Of a stretch of 37,717 nucleotides of DNA, positions 15,852 to 23,860 are shown one piece after another. The translations under genes were made by a program, and so were the position numbers. The stretch lies in assembly GCA_947491545.1 (NCBI GenBank), contig CANLJX010000014.1, positions 1 to 37,717 on the forward strand, written 5' to 3'. Source of the DNA: Deltaproteobacteria bacterium. Its GTDB lineage: Bacteria > Bdellovibrionota_C > UBA2361 > OMII01. Within the stretch, counting starts at the first letter, position 1. Every line of letters starts with the position of its first letter. Below the pieces are notes generated by a model, which searched no databases, was not told where the DNA came from, and saw nothing but the letters and a program-made list of their open reading frames with translations.

Positions 15852-16631
15852 CTACTTCGTGCGCGGTGCTCGACGCACCACCACTACCTTCGAGCGCCGA
15901 ACTCGACGCTCAAGGTCCGCAAACACAAGCGCAGCATGCTCATGCTTTCGGGCCGCCTTCAGGTGTGGGTCCCCTTCTGCTTCCTTGTGCTCCTCTCGCA
16001 ACTCGTGCAACGACATCCGGTGCTGGTGAAAGAACTTCCAGCGCGTGAAGCCGTACGCGATCACCGCTACCAGCGAAAGCACAACGGCTACCCGCACGGC
16101 AACGCCCCAAACCATCGCACTGAGCACCGCGACTCTCTGCTCTTGCTCAACCGCTGCGAGCGCCCCTGCCTGCGCTACGAACGAAGAGAACGCCGGCACT
16201 ACTCCCAGCACCAAAGACACTAGGCGAACCAAGCCTAAACTCCCCTCGGCAAAGCCTTGCTTCACTCGGGAGAGGTACGACCCCGGTCGGTAACGCTGAA
16301 AACCTTGTAAGATAAGCGACGGGACGAGGAGTCCCCGGCTCTGAGCCAGCTCAAGCGCGACGGCGCTTGCCGCAACCGCCGCAAGAGCGAGGGCAACTAC
16401 CCTGAATCCCATGAGAAGCGCCGCTTGTAACGCCGCTTCAGGAGCCCAGACCTCACAATTCAACCATTGTATCAAGGAACCAGCCCTCACCCAAGAAAGA
16501 GTTCCGGTTAAACAGAGAAGAGCGACCCAATAGCCAGCAGCCAGCGCAACCCATTGAGTCTTAACAACTTTTCCCTCTTTTTCGAGCTTGCCTAGCCGTT
16601 TAGGTGAAGGTGGGAACTGTTTCTCTGTCAT
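15852..16631 (-). CDS. sctU: T3SS export gate protein SctU lacking its autocleavage domain
   Basis: This 259-residue FlhB/SctU family protein has the N-terminal motif SPKRLGKLEKEGKVVKTQ, four membrane segments, and the linker helix region MSLHELREEHKEAEGDPHLKA. In a normal SctU a short beta strand follows, then NPTH and an ~85-residue cytoplasmic domain that self-cleaves. Here the protein ends SKVVVVRRAPRTK and stop, exactly where NPTH should begin. Typical family length is ~350 residues. In another frame the same DNA reads STAHEVVAVI (15841-15873), faintly like a decayed NPTHxAVAL, but the rest of the domain is absent. The ATG overlaps the sctT stop (ATGA), so translation is coupled. See fhlB at 8821 for a free-standing copy of the missing domain. 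Confidence 0.88.
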   Translation of the reverse strand: MTEKQFPPSPKRLGKLEKEGKVVKTQWVALAAGYWVALLCLTGTLSWVRAGSLIQWLNCEVWAPEAALQAALLMGFRVVALALAAVAASAVALELAQSRGLLVPSLILQGFQRYRPGSYLSRVKQGFAEGSLGLVRLVSLVLGVVPAFSSFVAQAGALAAVEQEQRVAVLSAMVWGVAVRVAVVLSLVAVIAYGFTRWKFFHQHRMSLHELREEHKEAEGDPHLKAARKHEHAALVFADLERRVRRSKVVVVRRAPRTK

Positions 16632-17380
16632 CAGCTCCGCTCTCCCAAGTTCGGCAGCTGCCAGCCTAGGAGCGTTCCGGCCCTGGCCACACTCAGAGTT
16701 GGGAAGTCACGCACCACCTCGAGCAACACCGCCAGCAGCGCGAAGGTGAGAATGCCCTTCGCGATTGAAGCAACCAAAGAAAACTGCAAGCCCCGCACCA
16801 ACCTGGCCGCTGCTGCTACGACGATATCGACCATTAGGAAGGCGGCGAGCCAGAGACCAGATATCCCAAGCACCGCGGACACAATGGAGATGCTCCAACG
16901 CAACAAGTCTTGCGCTCCCTCGAGACCTCGCCAGGGCGCGCCCAGTGGAAACAGGTCGTAGCTCGCCGCTAGCTCTCGCAACGTAAACTCAAGCGCACCG
17001 AGGTGAATCGCGACTCCAACAGAAGCCGCCCGACAGATAGCAGCAAGATCTGAGGAGCCTTGCCCGCCTAACGGGTCGATGACGGAGGATACAGTCTGTC
17101 CACGAGCAGTATCCACGAGCTCCCCAAAAAGCTCAGCCGAATCCGACAGGAGCCGTAGCGGAGCGGCGAGGAGTGCTCCAACAGCGAACTCCCAGACACA
17201 CGAGAGGGCAGAAAGCTCTGCCTCAACCGACACGCGCCCACCCAAGGACCACCCCCACGCAAGAGCCGCGCACAACCGTGGGAGCTGCTGCATCGAATCT
17301 CCGAAGGGTAGACATACGGTTACACCGAAACACCGGGCAGCGAGCGCGCACCAAACGAGGAACGTTTGCTCGTCTATCAC
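16631..17380 (-). CDS. sctT: T3SS export apparatus protein SctT (FliR family)
   Basis: This 249-residue polytopic protein of the FliR/SctT family sits with SctR and SctS in the export gate. Visible family features are long hydrophobic segments (FAVGALLAAPLRLLSDSAELFGELVDTARG, the conserved FliR/SctT segment) and the short SSVIDPLGGQGSSDLA stretch. ISGLWLAAFLMVDIVVAAAARLV follows, and the end VLLEVVRDFPTLSVA is also typical. It starts at GTG 17380, overlapping the sctS stop in a GTGA arrangement, and ends overlapping sctU. Flagellar FliR would look similar; the linked sctI argues for the non-flagellar assignment. Confidence 0.85.
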   Translation of the reverse strand: MIDEQTFLVWCALAARCFGVTVCLPFGDSMQQLPRLCAALAWGWSLGGRVSVEAELSALSCVWEFAVGALLAAPLRLLSDSAELFGELVDTARGQTVSSVIDPLGGQGSSDLAAICRAASVGVAIHLGALEFTLRELAASYDLFPLGAPWRGLEGAQDLLRWSISIVSAVLGISGLWLAAFLMVDIVVAAAARLVRGLQFSLVASIAKGILTFALLAVLLEVVRDFPTLSVARAGTLLGWQLPNLGERS

Positions 17381-17640
17381 TGCAGCCCCGCGACTGGCTG
17401 AGCTACCGATGAAATGACACCAAAAAACAGCCGCTGAATCTCTGCGAAAGCAGCTCCTCCACCGAGCAGCAACAAGGCTGCCATAATTCCGATGCGCGCC
17501 AGATGTACGATGCTCTGCTCTTGGACCTGAAGCATCGCCTGAACAAGCGAAACTGCCCCCGCTCCTATCGAAATCGCTGCGAGGGGCACAAACGACACAA
17601 AAACCGTGACGAAGAGCGCCTGCTCGATCGCTACCTCCAT
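17377..17640 (-). CDS. sctS: T3SS export apparatus protein SctS (FliQ family)
   Basis: This 87-residue, two-helix membrane protein has the usual size for SctS/FliQ. The first helix is FVTVFVSFVPLAAISIGAGAVSLVQA, with the conserved polar patch MLQVQEQSIVHLARIG linking to the second helix AALLLLGG. I start at ATG 17640 (MEVAIEQALF), where GAGG lies upstream. A frame from 17697 would add a Trp/Cys-containing leader that overlaps sctR and is not family-like. It lies between sctR and sctT in the standard R-S-T-U order. Confidence 0.88.
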   Translation of the reverse strand: MEVAIEQALFVTVFVSFVPLAAISIGAGAVSLVQAMLQVQEQSIVHLARIGIMAALLLLGGGAAFAEIQRLFFGVISSVAQPVAGLQ

Positions 17641-17650
17641 ACGCTCATCC

Positions 17651-18307
17651 TCACCCGTAGCTTCGCACCAACCCGTCCGCCAGAAGGAGCCATCCATCGG
17701 TTGAAATGAACAGCAGAATCTTCAGTGGCAGGCTGACAACCACCGGACTGAGCATGGTGAGCCCCATCCCAACCAGAATGTTTGAGACGATGAGATCGAT
17801 CACGAAGAATGGGATGAGCAGGAAAAATCCTGCAACAAAGGCGCGCTTAATCTCGGAAAGCACAAAGCCTGCAAGCAGAATCGACAATCTCTCCGACTGA
17901 GGACTTACGACAGCGGCAGCCTCGCTTCGGCCAACGATCTCTCGAAACACCATGCGCTCCCGAGCGCCGCAGTGTTTCTCAAGAAAGCTGCGCCAGGGCC
18001 CGAGAACCGAAGTAACGTCGGAAATCAGGGCTGATACGGGCTGGACTGCGAGCGTGCCAACCCTGACATCCTTGATCCGCTGAGCGGTTCCCTCTAGGAC
18101 CGGTTGCATCACAACGAGCGACATGACGAGCGAGAGCGCCATCACCATAGAGGAGCTCGGAGCCTGTTGAGTTCCAAAGCCACTCTTGAGTAATGTCAGG
18201 ACAATTGAAAATTTCAGGTAGCAGGTCCCCACGGCTATCAGCAATGGCACAAGCGCCACTACCACTGAGGCGAGAAGGAGCGACTCAGGCGACGAGAGCT
18301 TCATCAT
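17651..18307 (-). CDS. sctR: T3SS export apparatus protein SctR (FliP family)
   Basis: This 218-residue core of the export gate has the motifs LKFSIVLTLLKSGFGTQQAP, ALSLVMSLVVMQPV, the FVLSEIKRAFVAGFFLLIPFFVIDLIVSNILVGMG region and SLPLKILLFISTDGW. These are the family signature, close to the FliP box PLKLLLFVxVDGW. The length (~218) and lack of a cleavable signal peptide fit non-flagellar SctR; FliP is usually ~245 with a signal. Two ATGs are adjacent (18307 and 18304) behind AGAGGAG; the second has the better spacing. It overlaps the end of the sctO-sctP fusion by about 20 bases, so expression is coupled. Confidence 0.93.
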   Translation of the reverse strand: MMKLSSPESLLLASVVVALVPLLIAVGTCYLKFSIVLTLLKSGFGTQQAPSSSMVMALSLVMSLVVMQPVLEGTAQRIKDVRVGTLAVQPVSALISDVTSVLGPWRSFLEKHCGARERMVFREIVGRSEAAAVVSPQSERLSILLAGFVLSEIKRAFVAGFFLLIPFFVIDLIVSNILVGMGLTMLSPVVVSLPLKILLFISTDGWLLLADGLVRSYG

Positions 18308-19205
18308 CTCTCCTCTGGCGACCTCGGCGGCGGGCTACTAGGCAATCCCCGCCCATATTCGAGTTATCAACAGCCCCAACCTCCACGGCAACACTCTGTA
18401 CGCGAAGACCCGCTTGCGTCAGCTCTCGTGTGAGGGCGCCGCGCTCTCTCAGAAGAGTTGCGACGAGTTCTGGAAGGGCTGCGCGCATCACAACTGAGAG
18501 CCCCTCCGAGCCGACTCGTTGCAGCGTTAGCCCCACTGCCCTCCCTCCTGTCGGATGCGAGCAGAGCACCTTCAGCGTAGCGGCCCCCTCCGCACTCTCA
18601 AGGAGCGACGCCCGGACGGTCAGAGGGGCGGGCGCTCCAGCCGCCATCGTTGTTGGGACGTCGCATCCCGCACCGATGCTTGAGCTGGTGGCTGTTGCTG
18701 CAGGAGGAACTCTCGGCGCCGGATCACGCGAGCCCAAATCACTCTGATACGCTAATCCGCAAACCTCAGATCTATCTGCCGCCCGTATTCGGTCACGCAT
18801 CGCTGCTTCAGCGATCGCAATTTCAAGTGAGTCCTCGCACTGACGTGACTCCACAGCGCTGGCCTCTTTCCGTCTGCTCGTCGCAAGCATCGCTGCGACC
18901 TGATCTCGCACCGCCTCCGCTTGTTGAGTCGCACGGCCTTGCTGTCGCACCATGACGAGGGCCTGGGCGTGAAGCTGCTGAGCTTCATCAAGAGACCGGT
19001 GCGCACGCAGCGACCGCTCAATATTACCGAAGACTCCCGAGCCTGAAGCTAGTCGAGCAATCTCGCTCCAGACCAACGCCTCTGCCCGCTTTACCTCCTC
19101 TCTGCGGGCAACTTCTGCCCTGTGCGTGGAGGAGAGTCGTGCGGACTCTTTTCGGTACTGAAGCTCAACACTCTCTCGCTTCGCTGCTATAAGGACTCGT
19201 TCCAT
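18285..19205 (-). CDS. SctO-SctP fusion: T3SS stalk plus substrate-switch domain
   Basis: The 306-residue protein joins two T3SS proteins that are normally separate. Residues 1-150 are a charged, Arg/Glu/Ala-rich coiled coil, from ERVLIAAKRESVELQYRKE to CEDSLEIAIAEAAMRDR. Length, composition and position fit SctO/FliJ, the stalk that links the ATPase to the export gate. A Pro/Ala/Ser linker spans ~160-190. Residues ~195-290 look like the T3S4 domain of SctP/FliK. ATLKVLCSHPTGGRAVGLTLQRVGSEGLSV and MRAALPELVATLLRERGALTRELTQAGLRVQSVAVEV match its strand-strand-helix-helix pattern. SctP measures needle length and touches the SctU C-terminal domain to switch substrates; here that SctU domain is missing from the operon. 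The start ATG 19205 is 9 bases after the sctI stop. The C-terminal tail is basic. Confidence 0.7.
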   Translation of the reverse strand: MERVLIAAKRESVELQYRKESARLSSTHRAEVARREEVKRAEALVWSEIARLASGSGVFGNIERSLRAHRSLDEAQQLHAQALVMVRQQGRATQQAEAVRDQVAAMLATSRRKEASAVESRQCEDSLEIAIAEAAMRDRIRAADRSEVCGLAYQSDLGSRDPAPRVPPAATATSSSIGAGCDVPTTMAAGAPAPLTVRASLLESAEGAATLKVLCSHPTGGRAVGLTLQRVGSEGLSVVMRAALPELVATLLRERGALTRELTQAGLRVQSVAVEVGAVDNSNMGGDCLVARRRGRQRRDDEALVA

Positions 19206-19214
19206 CTGCTACAC

Positions 19215-19499
19215 TCACTGCGCCTGCTGAAGCTTTCTCACCGTCGCAACGCCGCTTTCAGCTACTTTAGACACAAGCTCGACTTGCACCTGATGCCGGC
19301 ACACCTCCATCTGTAGCTGGATCATCTCGGTGAGCTGCTTCAGTCGAAGGTCCGACGCGGAAGCCCCTCTGGTTTCTTTGGCCACCCCACTCAGGGCTCT
19401 TTGGAACACCTCCCCCCAGCCTGAACCGGTGTTCGTTCCCACAATGGGCGAAACCAGCTCCGGTACCGGAACCGAGGCTCCTGCCACAGTCACCCTCAT
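19215..19499 (-). CDS. sctI: T3SS inner-rod protein SctI (YscI/HrpB-like)
   Basis: This small secreted-type protein (94 residues) has a low-complexity N-terminus and an amphipathic C-terminal helix, MIQLQMEVCRHQVQVELVSK followed by VAESGVATVRKLQQAQ. The C-terminal pattern (VQxELVSKVxxxxxxxVxxLQxxQ) is the hallmark of the EscI/YscI/HrpB inner-rod family and is not like the flagellar rod/export protein FliE. The ribosome site is strong (AGGAGG before ATG 19499). It is the first gene of the operon, divergent from the proline dehydrogenase gene. A weak promoter candidate (TTGTGG, 17 bases, TACGTA) sits just upstream, but its -10 runs into the ribosome site. Family assignment is by pattern only. 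Confidence 0.65.
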   Translation of the reverse strand: MRVTVAGASVPVPELVSPIVGTNTGSGWGEVFQRALSGVAKETRGASASDLRLKQLTEMIQLQMEVCRHQVQVELVSKVAESGVATVRKLQQAQ

Positions 19500-19713
19500 G
19501 TTGCCCCTCCTACGTACGAAGACGGTCCTAGTGCCACAACCTGCCCTACATCAGCGCAAGGACCCGACCTATTGAGACAGTTCGGGGATCAGGGCCTGAA
19601 TGTTGCGGGCGCTGTTCATACACCTCAGCTGTTCCGAAAATCCCTTTCCCAGTGGTACGTTAGGGGGTAAAAAAGAGCGATCGGGCAAGCCTCCGCTGCC
19701 GACAATTGAAGCC

Positions 19714-21165
19714 ATGAGCAGATCCATCGACCCGGCCCTTAACAGAAAAATCGTCTCCTTTGGTCGTAGCATCTTCGCCGACCTCGAAGATATTGAAGAG
19801 TCCCCTCTCAGCATGCGGTATTGGAACTCCCAGCTCATGCAGTGGTCGATGTCCGTGCCGGATTTTAAGGTCAGCCTCTTTCGGCTTGTTGACGTCCTTC
19901 CGACCCTCAAGAGCCCCGAGGCGGTTGGGGATCATGTGCGCCAGTACCTGACGGAAGCTGCTGGTCGCCTCCACCCGTCCATGGCCTGGCTCGTGGGCCT
20001 CTCAGACTGTCTTCTAGGAAGGCTCATCACCTCCTTCATGGTTACCCGCGGCGTTCGCCAGATGGCGAGCCTCTTTATCGCCGGTGCCGACCCGAAAGAA
20101 GCACTCAAGCCGCTGCGCCGTTTGCGACGCAACGGCTACTGCTTCACGGTCGACCTCCTAGGAGAATTCTGCGTCTGCGAGGAAGAGGCTCGCGAGTACC
20201 AAGCAAGGTACATCGACGCACTGAATACCTTTGGTGACGAGGTCCCCTCATGGCGCGAAGCTGCGCCGCTCGCACCCGGACACCCGGGAGAGATTAGTCC
20301 AGTCTGCATCTCAGTCAAACTCTCCGCACTGTACTCCCAAACCAGCTCTCTCAACTTCAAGCGAAGTGTCGACGTCCTCTCTGAGCGATTGTCAGAGATA
20401 GCTCGTGCTGCGCAACGCAGAGGGGCTCTGATGTACGTTGATGCAGAAGACTCCGGCAACAACCCGATCATTTACGAGTCATTCAAACGGGTATTCTCCT
20501 CACCAGAGTTCGTCTCAATGCCCTATCCGGGCATCGTGATTCAGGCCTACTCGAAAGGTGCGGAGTCTCGTGTACACGAGATGCTCGATTTTGCCCGCAG
20601 CCGCGGCGCACCGATTGCGATACGGCTCGTAAAGGGCGCCTACTGGGACCTTGAGCGAGTCTTGAGCGCGCAAAATGATTGGGAGTTCCCTCTCTGGACG
20701 CAGAAGGAAAGCTCAGACGCCTGCTTCGAGCGGCTCTCGCGAATTCTGCTCGACAACACGGAACACTGCTTGCCAGCGTTTGGTTCGCACAACATTCGCT
20801 CACTATCACACGCCTGCTGCTACGCTGAGCAGCGCGGGCTCACTCCAAAAAACTTCGAGATTCAGGTGCTGTACGGCATGGCCGAGCCGATTGCTCAGGC
20901 CTTCAAATCCCGTGGCTACCTCACCAGGATGTACGTGCCGCTCGGCGACCTGCTCCCAGGGATGGGGTACCTGGTTCGGCGATTGCTCGAGAACACCTCA
21001 AATGAGTCCTTTCTGCGCCACACGTTCTTCGATTCCGAGGAAGTCTCAACGTTACTTAAGGAGCCGCACTATTCCGAGCCGCACGACTTAGCAAAAGACA
21101 CTACTGTTCCCTCGACCGCCGCAACCCCCCAGGGCGATGGCGTCGTCATGCACCTCGATTACTGA
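19714..21165 (+). CDS. putA: Proline dehydrogenase (PutA N-terminal type, stand-alone)
   Basis: This FAD enzyme oxidises proline to pyrroline-5-carboxylate. From ATG 19714 the product is 483 residues with the long helical N-terminal arm seen in PutA. The TIM-barrel motifs follow: SVKLSALYSQ, VDAEDSGNNPI, GIVIQAYSKGAE, IRLVKGAYWDLE, FGSHNIRSL, QVLYGMAEP, and YVPLGDLLPGMGYLVRRLLENTSNESF. The last is the flavin/substrate-binding RR motif typical of PutA. The frame is open back to 19600, but residues before MSRSIDP do not look conserved. GACAAT at 19701-19706, 7 bases before the ATG, could be a -10 for a leaderless mRNA, but no -35 is visible. The aldehyde dehydrogenase gene starts 14 bases after its stop, a split version of bifunctional PutA. 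Confidence 0.92.
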   Translation: MSRSIDPALNRKIVSFGRSIFADLEDIEESPLSMRYWNSQLMQWSMSVPDFKVSLFRLVDVLPTLKSPEAVGDHVRQYLTEAAGRLHPSMAWLVGLSDCLLGRLITSFMVTRGVRQMASLFIAGADPKEALKPLRRLRRNGYCFTVDLLGEFCVCEEEAREYQARYIDALNTFGDEVPSWREAAPLAPGHPGEISPVCISVKLSALYSQTSSLNFKRSVDVLSERLSEIARAAQRRGALMYVDAEDSGNNPIIYESFKRVFSSPEFVSMPYPGIVIQAYSKGAESRVHEMLDFARSRGAPIAIRLVKGAYWDLERVLSAQNDWEFPLWTQKESSDACFERLSRILLDNTEHCLPAFGSHNIRSLSHACCYAEQRGLTPKNFEIQVLYGMAEPIAQAFKSRGYLTRMYVPLGDLLPGMGYLVRRLLENTSNESFLRHTFFDSEEVSTLLKEPHYSEPHDLAKDTTVPSTAATPQGDGVVMHLDY

Positions 21166-21179
21166 CCTGGAGAAGAATC

Positions 21180-22784
21180 ATGGAGACCATTAGCACATTC
21201 AAGAATCAGCCGTTGCGAGATTTCAGCGAGGAGAAAAACAGAGCAGCAATCGAGTCAGCTCTCGTTGAGATTGAAGCTCTCATTCGATCTCGGTCGCTCG
21301 CGGCTGCACCAATCATCGGCGGTGCTAAGCGGGGAGGCTGTGAGACTTTCAGCCGCAAGGACCCAAGCAACCTCAACGTGACAGTCGGAACAACTGAGTT
21401 TGCTTCCGTAGAGCTCGCCGCTGAAGCTCTCGAGAGCTGCCGCCGTGGCTTCCCTGCCTGGCAGGCCACATCCCTCTCAACGCGGGCTGCGGTCCTTCAC
21501 GAAGCCGCTTCCATCATGCGCGACAGATCTGCGTTCTTGACTGCCCTAATCATCCGAGAGGCCGGAAAGCCCTGGAAAGAAGCCGATGCCGATGTTGCGG
21601 AGGCGATAGACTTCTGTGACTACTACGCGGACGAGATGTTGCGAATCGGTCCCGCCCGCAGAACCCAGGAGGTTCTCGGCGAGGATAACGTGCTCTTCTA
21701 CCAACCGCGTGGAGTTGCGGCGGTAATATCCCCATGGAATTTCCCTTTGGCGATAACCGCGGGGATGACAGTAGCAGCACTCGTAGCAGGCAACACCGTC
21801 GTATTAAAGCCTTCCGAACAGACCGGGCTGATTGCGCACGAATTGGCGAGAATTCTCTACGCAGCCGGCGTTCCGGCAGATGCACTCGCGTTCCTGCCGG
21901 GTCGCGGAGAGACGGTCGGAAGGTTTATCGTCGAGCATCCGCACACAAGCCTCATAGCGTTCACGGGCTCACGGGCAGTTGGCCTCGAGATCTCACGCTC
22001 AGCGGCTGAGGTCAGGCCTGGTCAGCGGGGATTGAAGCGCGTCATTGCTGAGCTGGGCGGAAAGAATGCTGTCATTGTCGACGATGACGCCGACTTCGAC
22101 GATGCTGTGCGCGGGGTGCTGTACTCAGCTTTCGGCTTTGCTGGGCAGAAGTGCTCTGCCTGCTCTCGCTTAATCGTTGTCGGAGACGCGTACGAGCCGT
22201 TCCTCGCCAGGCTAGCCGCTGCCACCCAAGACATCATCGTCAGTCGCGCCGAGGATCCCTCGGCGTTCCTTGGGCCAGTTATAGACGAGGAGAGCCAGTC
22301 GAGAATTCTCGGCGCCATCTCAGAGGCTCAGGGACAGTGCACCATCCTCGCCCAAGGTGTGGTGTCCGATGAGGTTTCGCGCTCTGGGACTTTTGTTCCT
22401 CCAACCATCTTCCGCGATGTTTCAGCCTCTCATCCGCTCTGGACCGACGAGATCTTCGGGCCTGTGTTGTCCTGCGCCAGGGCTAACTCCTTCGATCAAG
22501 CTCTTGAGATGGCTGTGGCTTCAGACTACGCGCTCACGGGCGGGGTTTTCTCTCGACACCCTGGTCACATTTCTTCGGCTCGCGAGAAGTTCCGCGTAGG
22601 CAATCTGTACATAAACCGTAGCATCACCGGAGCACTTGTGGCTCGCCAGCCGTTTGGGGGATTCGCCTTCTCGGGAATTGGCTCCAAGGCGGGCGGACCA
22701 GACTACCTTCTCCAGTTTCTTGAGCCTCGGGTGGTTACAGAGAACACGATGCGTCGAGGTTTCAGCCCAGACCTCTCCAATTGA
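21180..22784 (+). CDS. pruA: L-glutamate gamma-semialdehyde dehydrogenase
   Basis: This enzyme oxidises glutamate semialdehyde (from pyrroline-5-carboxylate) to glutamate with NAD. The 534-residue aldehyde dehydrogenase shows SPWNFPLAI, VLKPSEQT, FTGSRAVGLEI, the catalytic Glu in IAELGGKNAVIVDDDAD, catalytic Cys ~325 in FAGQKCSACSR, and EIFGPVLSC. The C-terminus ends with NRSITGALVARQPFGGF. The N-terminal extension (LRDFSEEKNRAAIESAL) is like the P5C dehydrogenase part of PutA. It has a GGAG ribosome site before ATG 21180. It sits 14 bases after proline dehydrogenase, so the pair forms the complete proline-to-glutamate route, and the two proteins probably channel the intermediate as a complex. 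Confidence 0.95.
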   Translation: METISTFKNQPLRDFSEEKNRAAIESALVEIEALIRSRSLAAAPIIGGAKRGGCETFSRKDPSNLNVTVGTTEFASVELAAEALESCRRGFPAWQATSLSTRAAVLHEAASIMRDRSAFLTALIIREAGKPWKEADADVAEAIDFCDYYADEMLRIGPARRTQEVLGEDNVLFYQPRGVAAVISPWNFPLAITAGMTVAALVAGNTVVLKPSEQTGLIAHELARILYAAGVPADALAFLPGRGETVGRFIVEHPHTSLIAFTGSRAVGLEISRSAAEVRPGQRGLKRVIAELGGKNAVIVDDDADFDDAVRGVLYSAFGFAGQKCSACSRLIVVGDAYEPFLARLAAATQDIIVSRAEDPSAFLGPVIDEESQSRILGAISEAQGQCTILAQGVVSDEVSRSGTFVPPTIFRDVSASHPLWTDEIFGPVLSCARANSFDQALEMAVASDYALTGGVFSRHPGHISSAREKFRVGNLYINRSITGALVARQPFGGFAFSGIGSKAGGPDYLLQFLEPRVVTENTMRRGFSPDLSN

Positions 22785-22840
22785 GGTTATGAGACGCTTC
22801 GTTGCGGGACCATCATAAAGAAAGAGGGAGGTAGCGAGGC

Positions 22841-23776
22841 GTGAAGTTTCGGATAGCAGCACTAGCTCTGGCCTGGTCGAGTGCCGTCGGATGCTCCGCA
22901 GCAGCCCTACCAGGCGCGATACTTCCACTTCAGTACCCGACACATCCTCAAGCTATCCCCGCAGTTGCTAGGCTGCTGAGTGACGATCCGGTACTGGTCG
23001 AAGAGGCGCAGGTCGAGATCCAATCGCTCGGCGAGGGAGCAACCCCTGAGATGCTTAAAGCGATGAGCACAGCTTCCCCCGAGGGCAAACTCCGGCTGCT
23101 TGAATCGGCAACGACTGTTGGCAAGCCTCCCGCTGTGGTCGGTCGGATCTACTATCAGGCGGTGCGCGATCCAGACAAAAAGGTAAGGCTTGGCGCCGCA
23201 TTTCAGGCCGCCCGAGCCCCCGCACTTGCAAGCGAGACCGGCCCAGCCTTGGAGCGGCTCCTCACTGATCCTGTACCCGAGGTGAAAGCTGCTGGCCTAC
23301 AATCGCTTGCTGCACTAGACGATCGCAAGGCGCTCAGCTCGCTGAAGCTGGCTGGCTTCGTAAATGATAGCAACGCTCTTATCTGCGCCACAGCCGTGTC
23401 AATCGCTCTATCTCGCGGCGACGTGCAGATGGAGCCGTTACTGAGAAGGACTCTTCCGAGGCTGGTGACACAGCTTCACAACCCGCAGCCTGCTAGTCGC
23501 GCCGCTGTAATAACGGCACTAGGGGCCTACGGAGAAGCGGCTGCGCCCACAGTTCCACCCCTTGTCTCGGTAGCTCGCACTGACAAGGTTCCAGAAGTTC
23601 GGCTACAAGCAGCCGTTGCGCTGATGAGGATAGGAACGCCCGAGGCGAAGGAAACGGCGCACCAAACCTTCCTTGAGTTCTCGTCGAGCTCGAATCCTTC
23701 ACTGAAAGCAATTGCTCAGAGGTTCATCAACCCGAACAAAAAGACTGAAGCTTCCCAGGGCGCGTCGCACCCCTAG
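22841..23776 (+). CDS. HEAT-repeat protein, probable lipoprotein
   Basis: The 311-residue protein begins MKFRIAALALAWSSAVGCSAAALPG, a signal peptide with a lipobox-like AVGC (Cys18), so it is probably anchored to the inner or outer membrane. The remainder is alpha-helical repeats of HEAT type: ALERLLTDPVPEVKAAGLQS, RAAVITALGAYGEAAAPTVP and VRLQAAVALMRIGTPEAKE, about six units. GTG 22841 is preceded by a GGGAGG ribosome site. The last residues are basic/polar. HEAT repeats bind partners, and none is indicated here. It lies 56 bases after the aldehyde dehydrogenase and may share its transcript. Confidence 0.8.
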   Translation: MKFRIAALALAWSSAVGCSAAALPGAILPLQYPTHPQAIPAVARLLSDDPVLVEEAQVEIQSLGEGATPEMLKAMSTASPEGKLRLLESATTVGKPPAVVGRIYYQAVRDPDKKVRLGAAFQAARAPALASETGPALERLLTDPVPEVKAAGLQSLAALDDRKALSSLKLAGFVNDSNALICATAVSIALSRGDVQMEPLLRRTLPRLVTQLHNPQPASRAAVITALGAYGEAAAPTVPPLVSVARTDKVPEVRLQAAVALMRIGTPEAKETAHQTFLEFSSSSNPSLKAIAQRFINPNKKTEASQGASHP

Positions 23777-23824
23777 GGCGCTGGAGTATTTAGGCTGCTG
23801 AAGCTCTCGATATCCGGAGGCTTT

Positions 23825-23853
23825 TTGCCTCTACCCCCCTAACCGTATATAGT
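23825..23853 (+). promoter_or_regulatory. DedA-gene promoter predicting a leaderless mRNA
   Basis: The -35 TTGCCT (23825-23830), a 17-bp spacer and the -10 TATAGT (23848-23853) lie 7 bases (GCCGCTG) before ATG 23861. This is the same geometry as the nadA promoter, and there is no ribosome site. The -35 overlaps a small GAGGC/GCCTC hairpin with a TTTTT loop (about 23816-23831). An earlier GTG at 23852 lies inside the -10 and is an unlikely start. Confidence 0.6.
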
Positions 23854-23860
23854 GCCGCTG

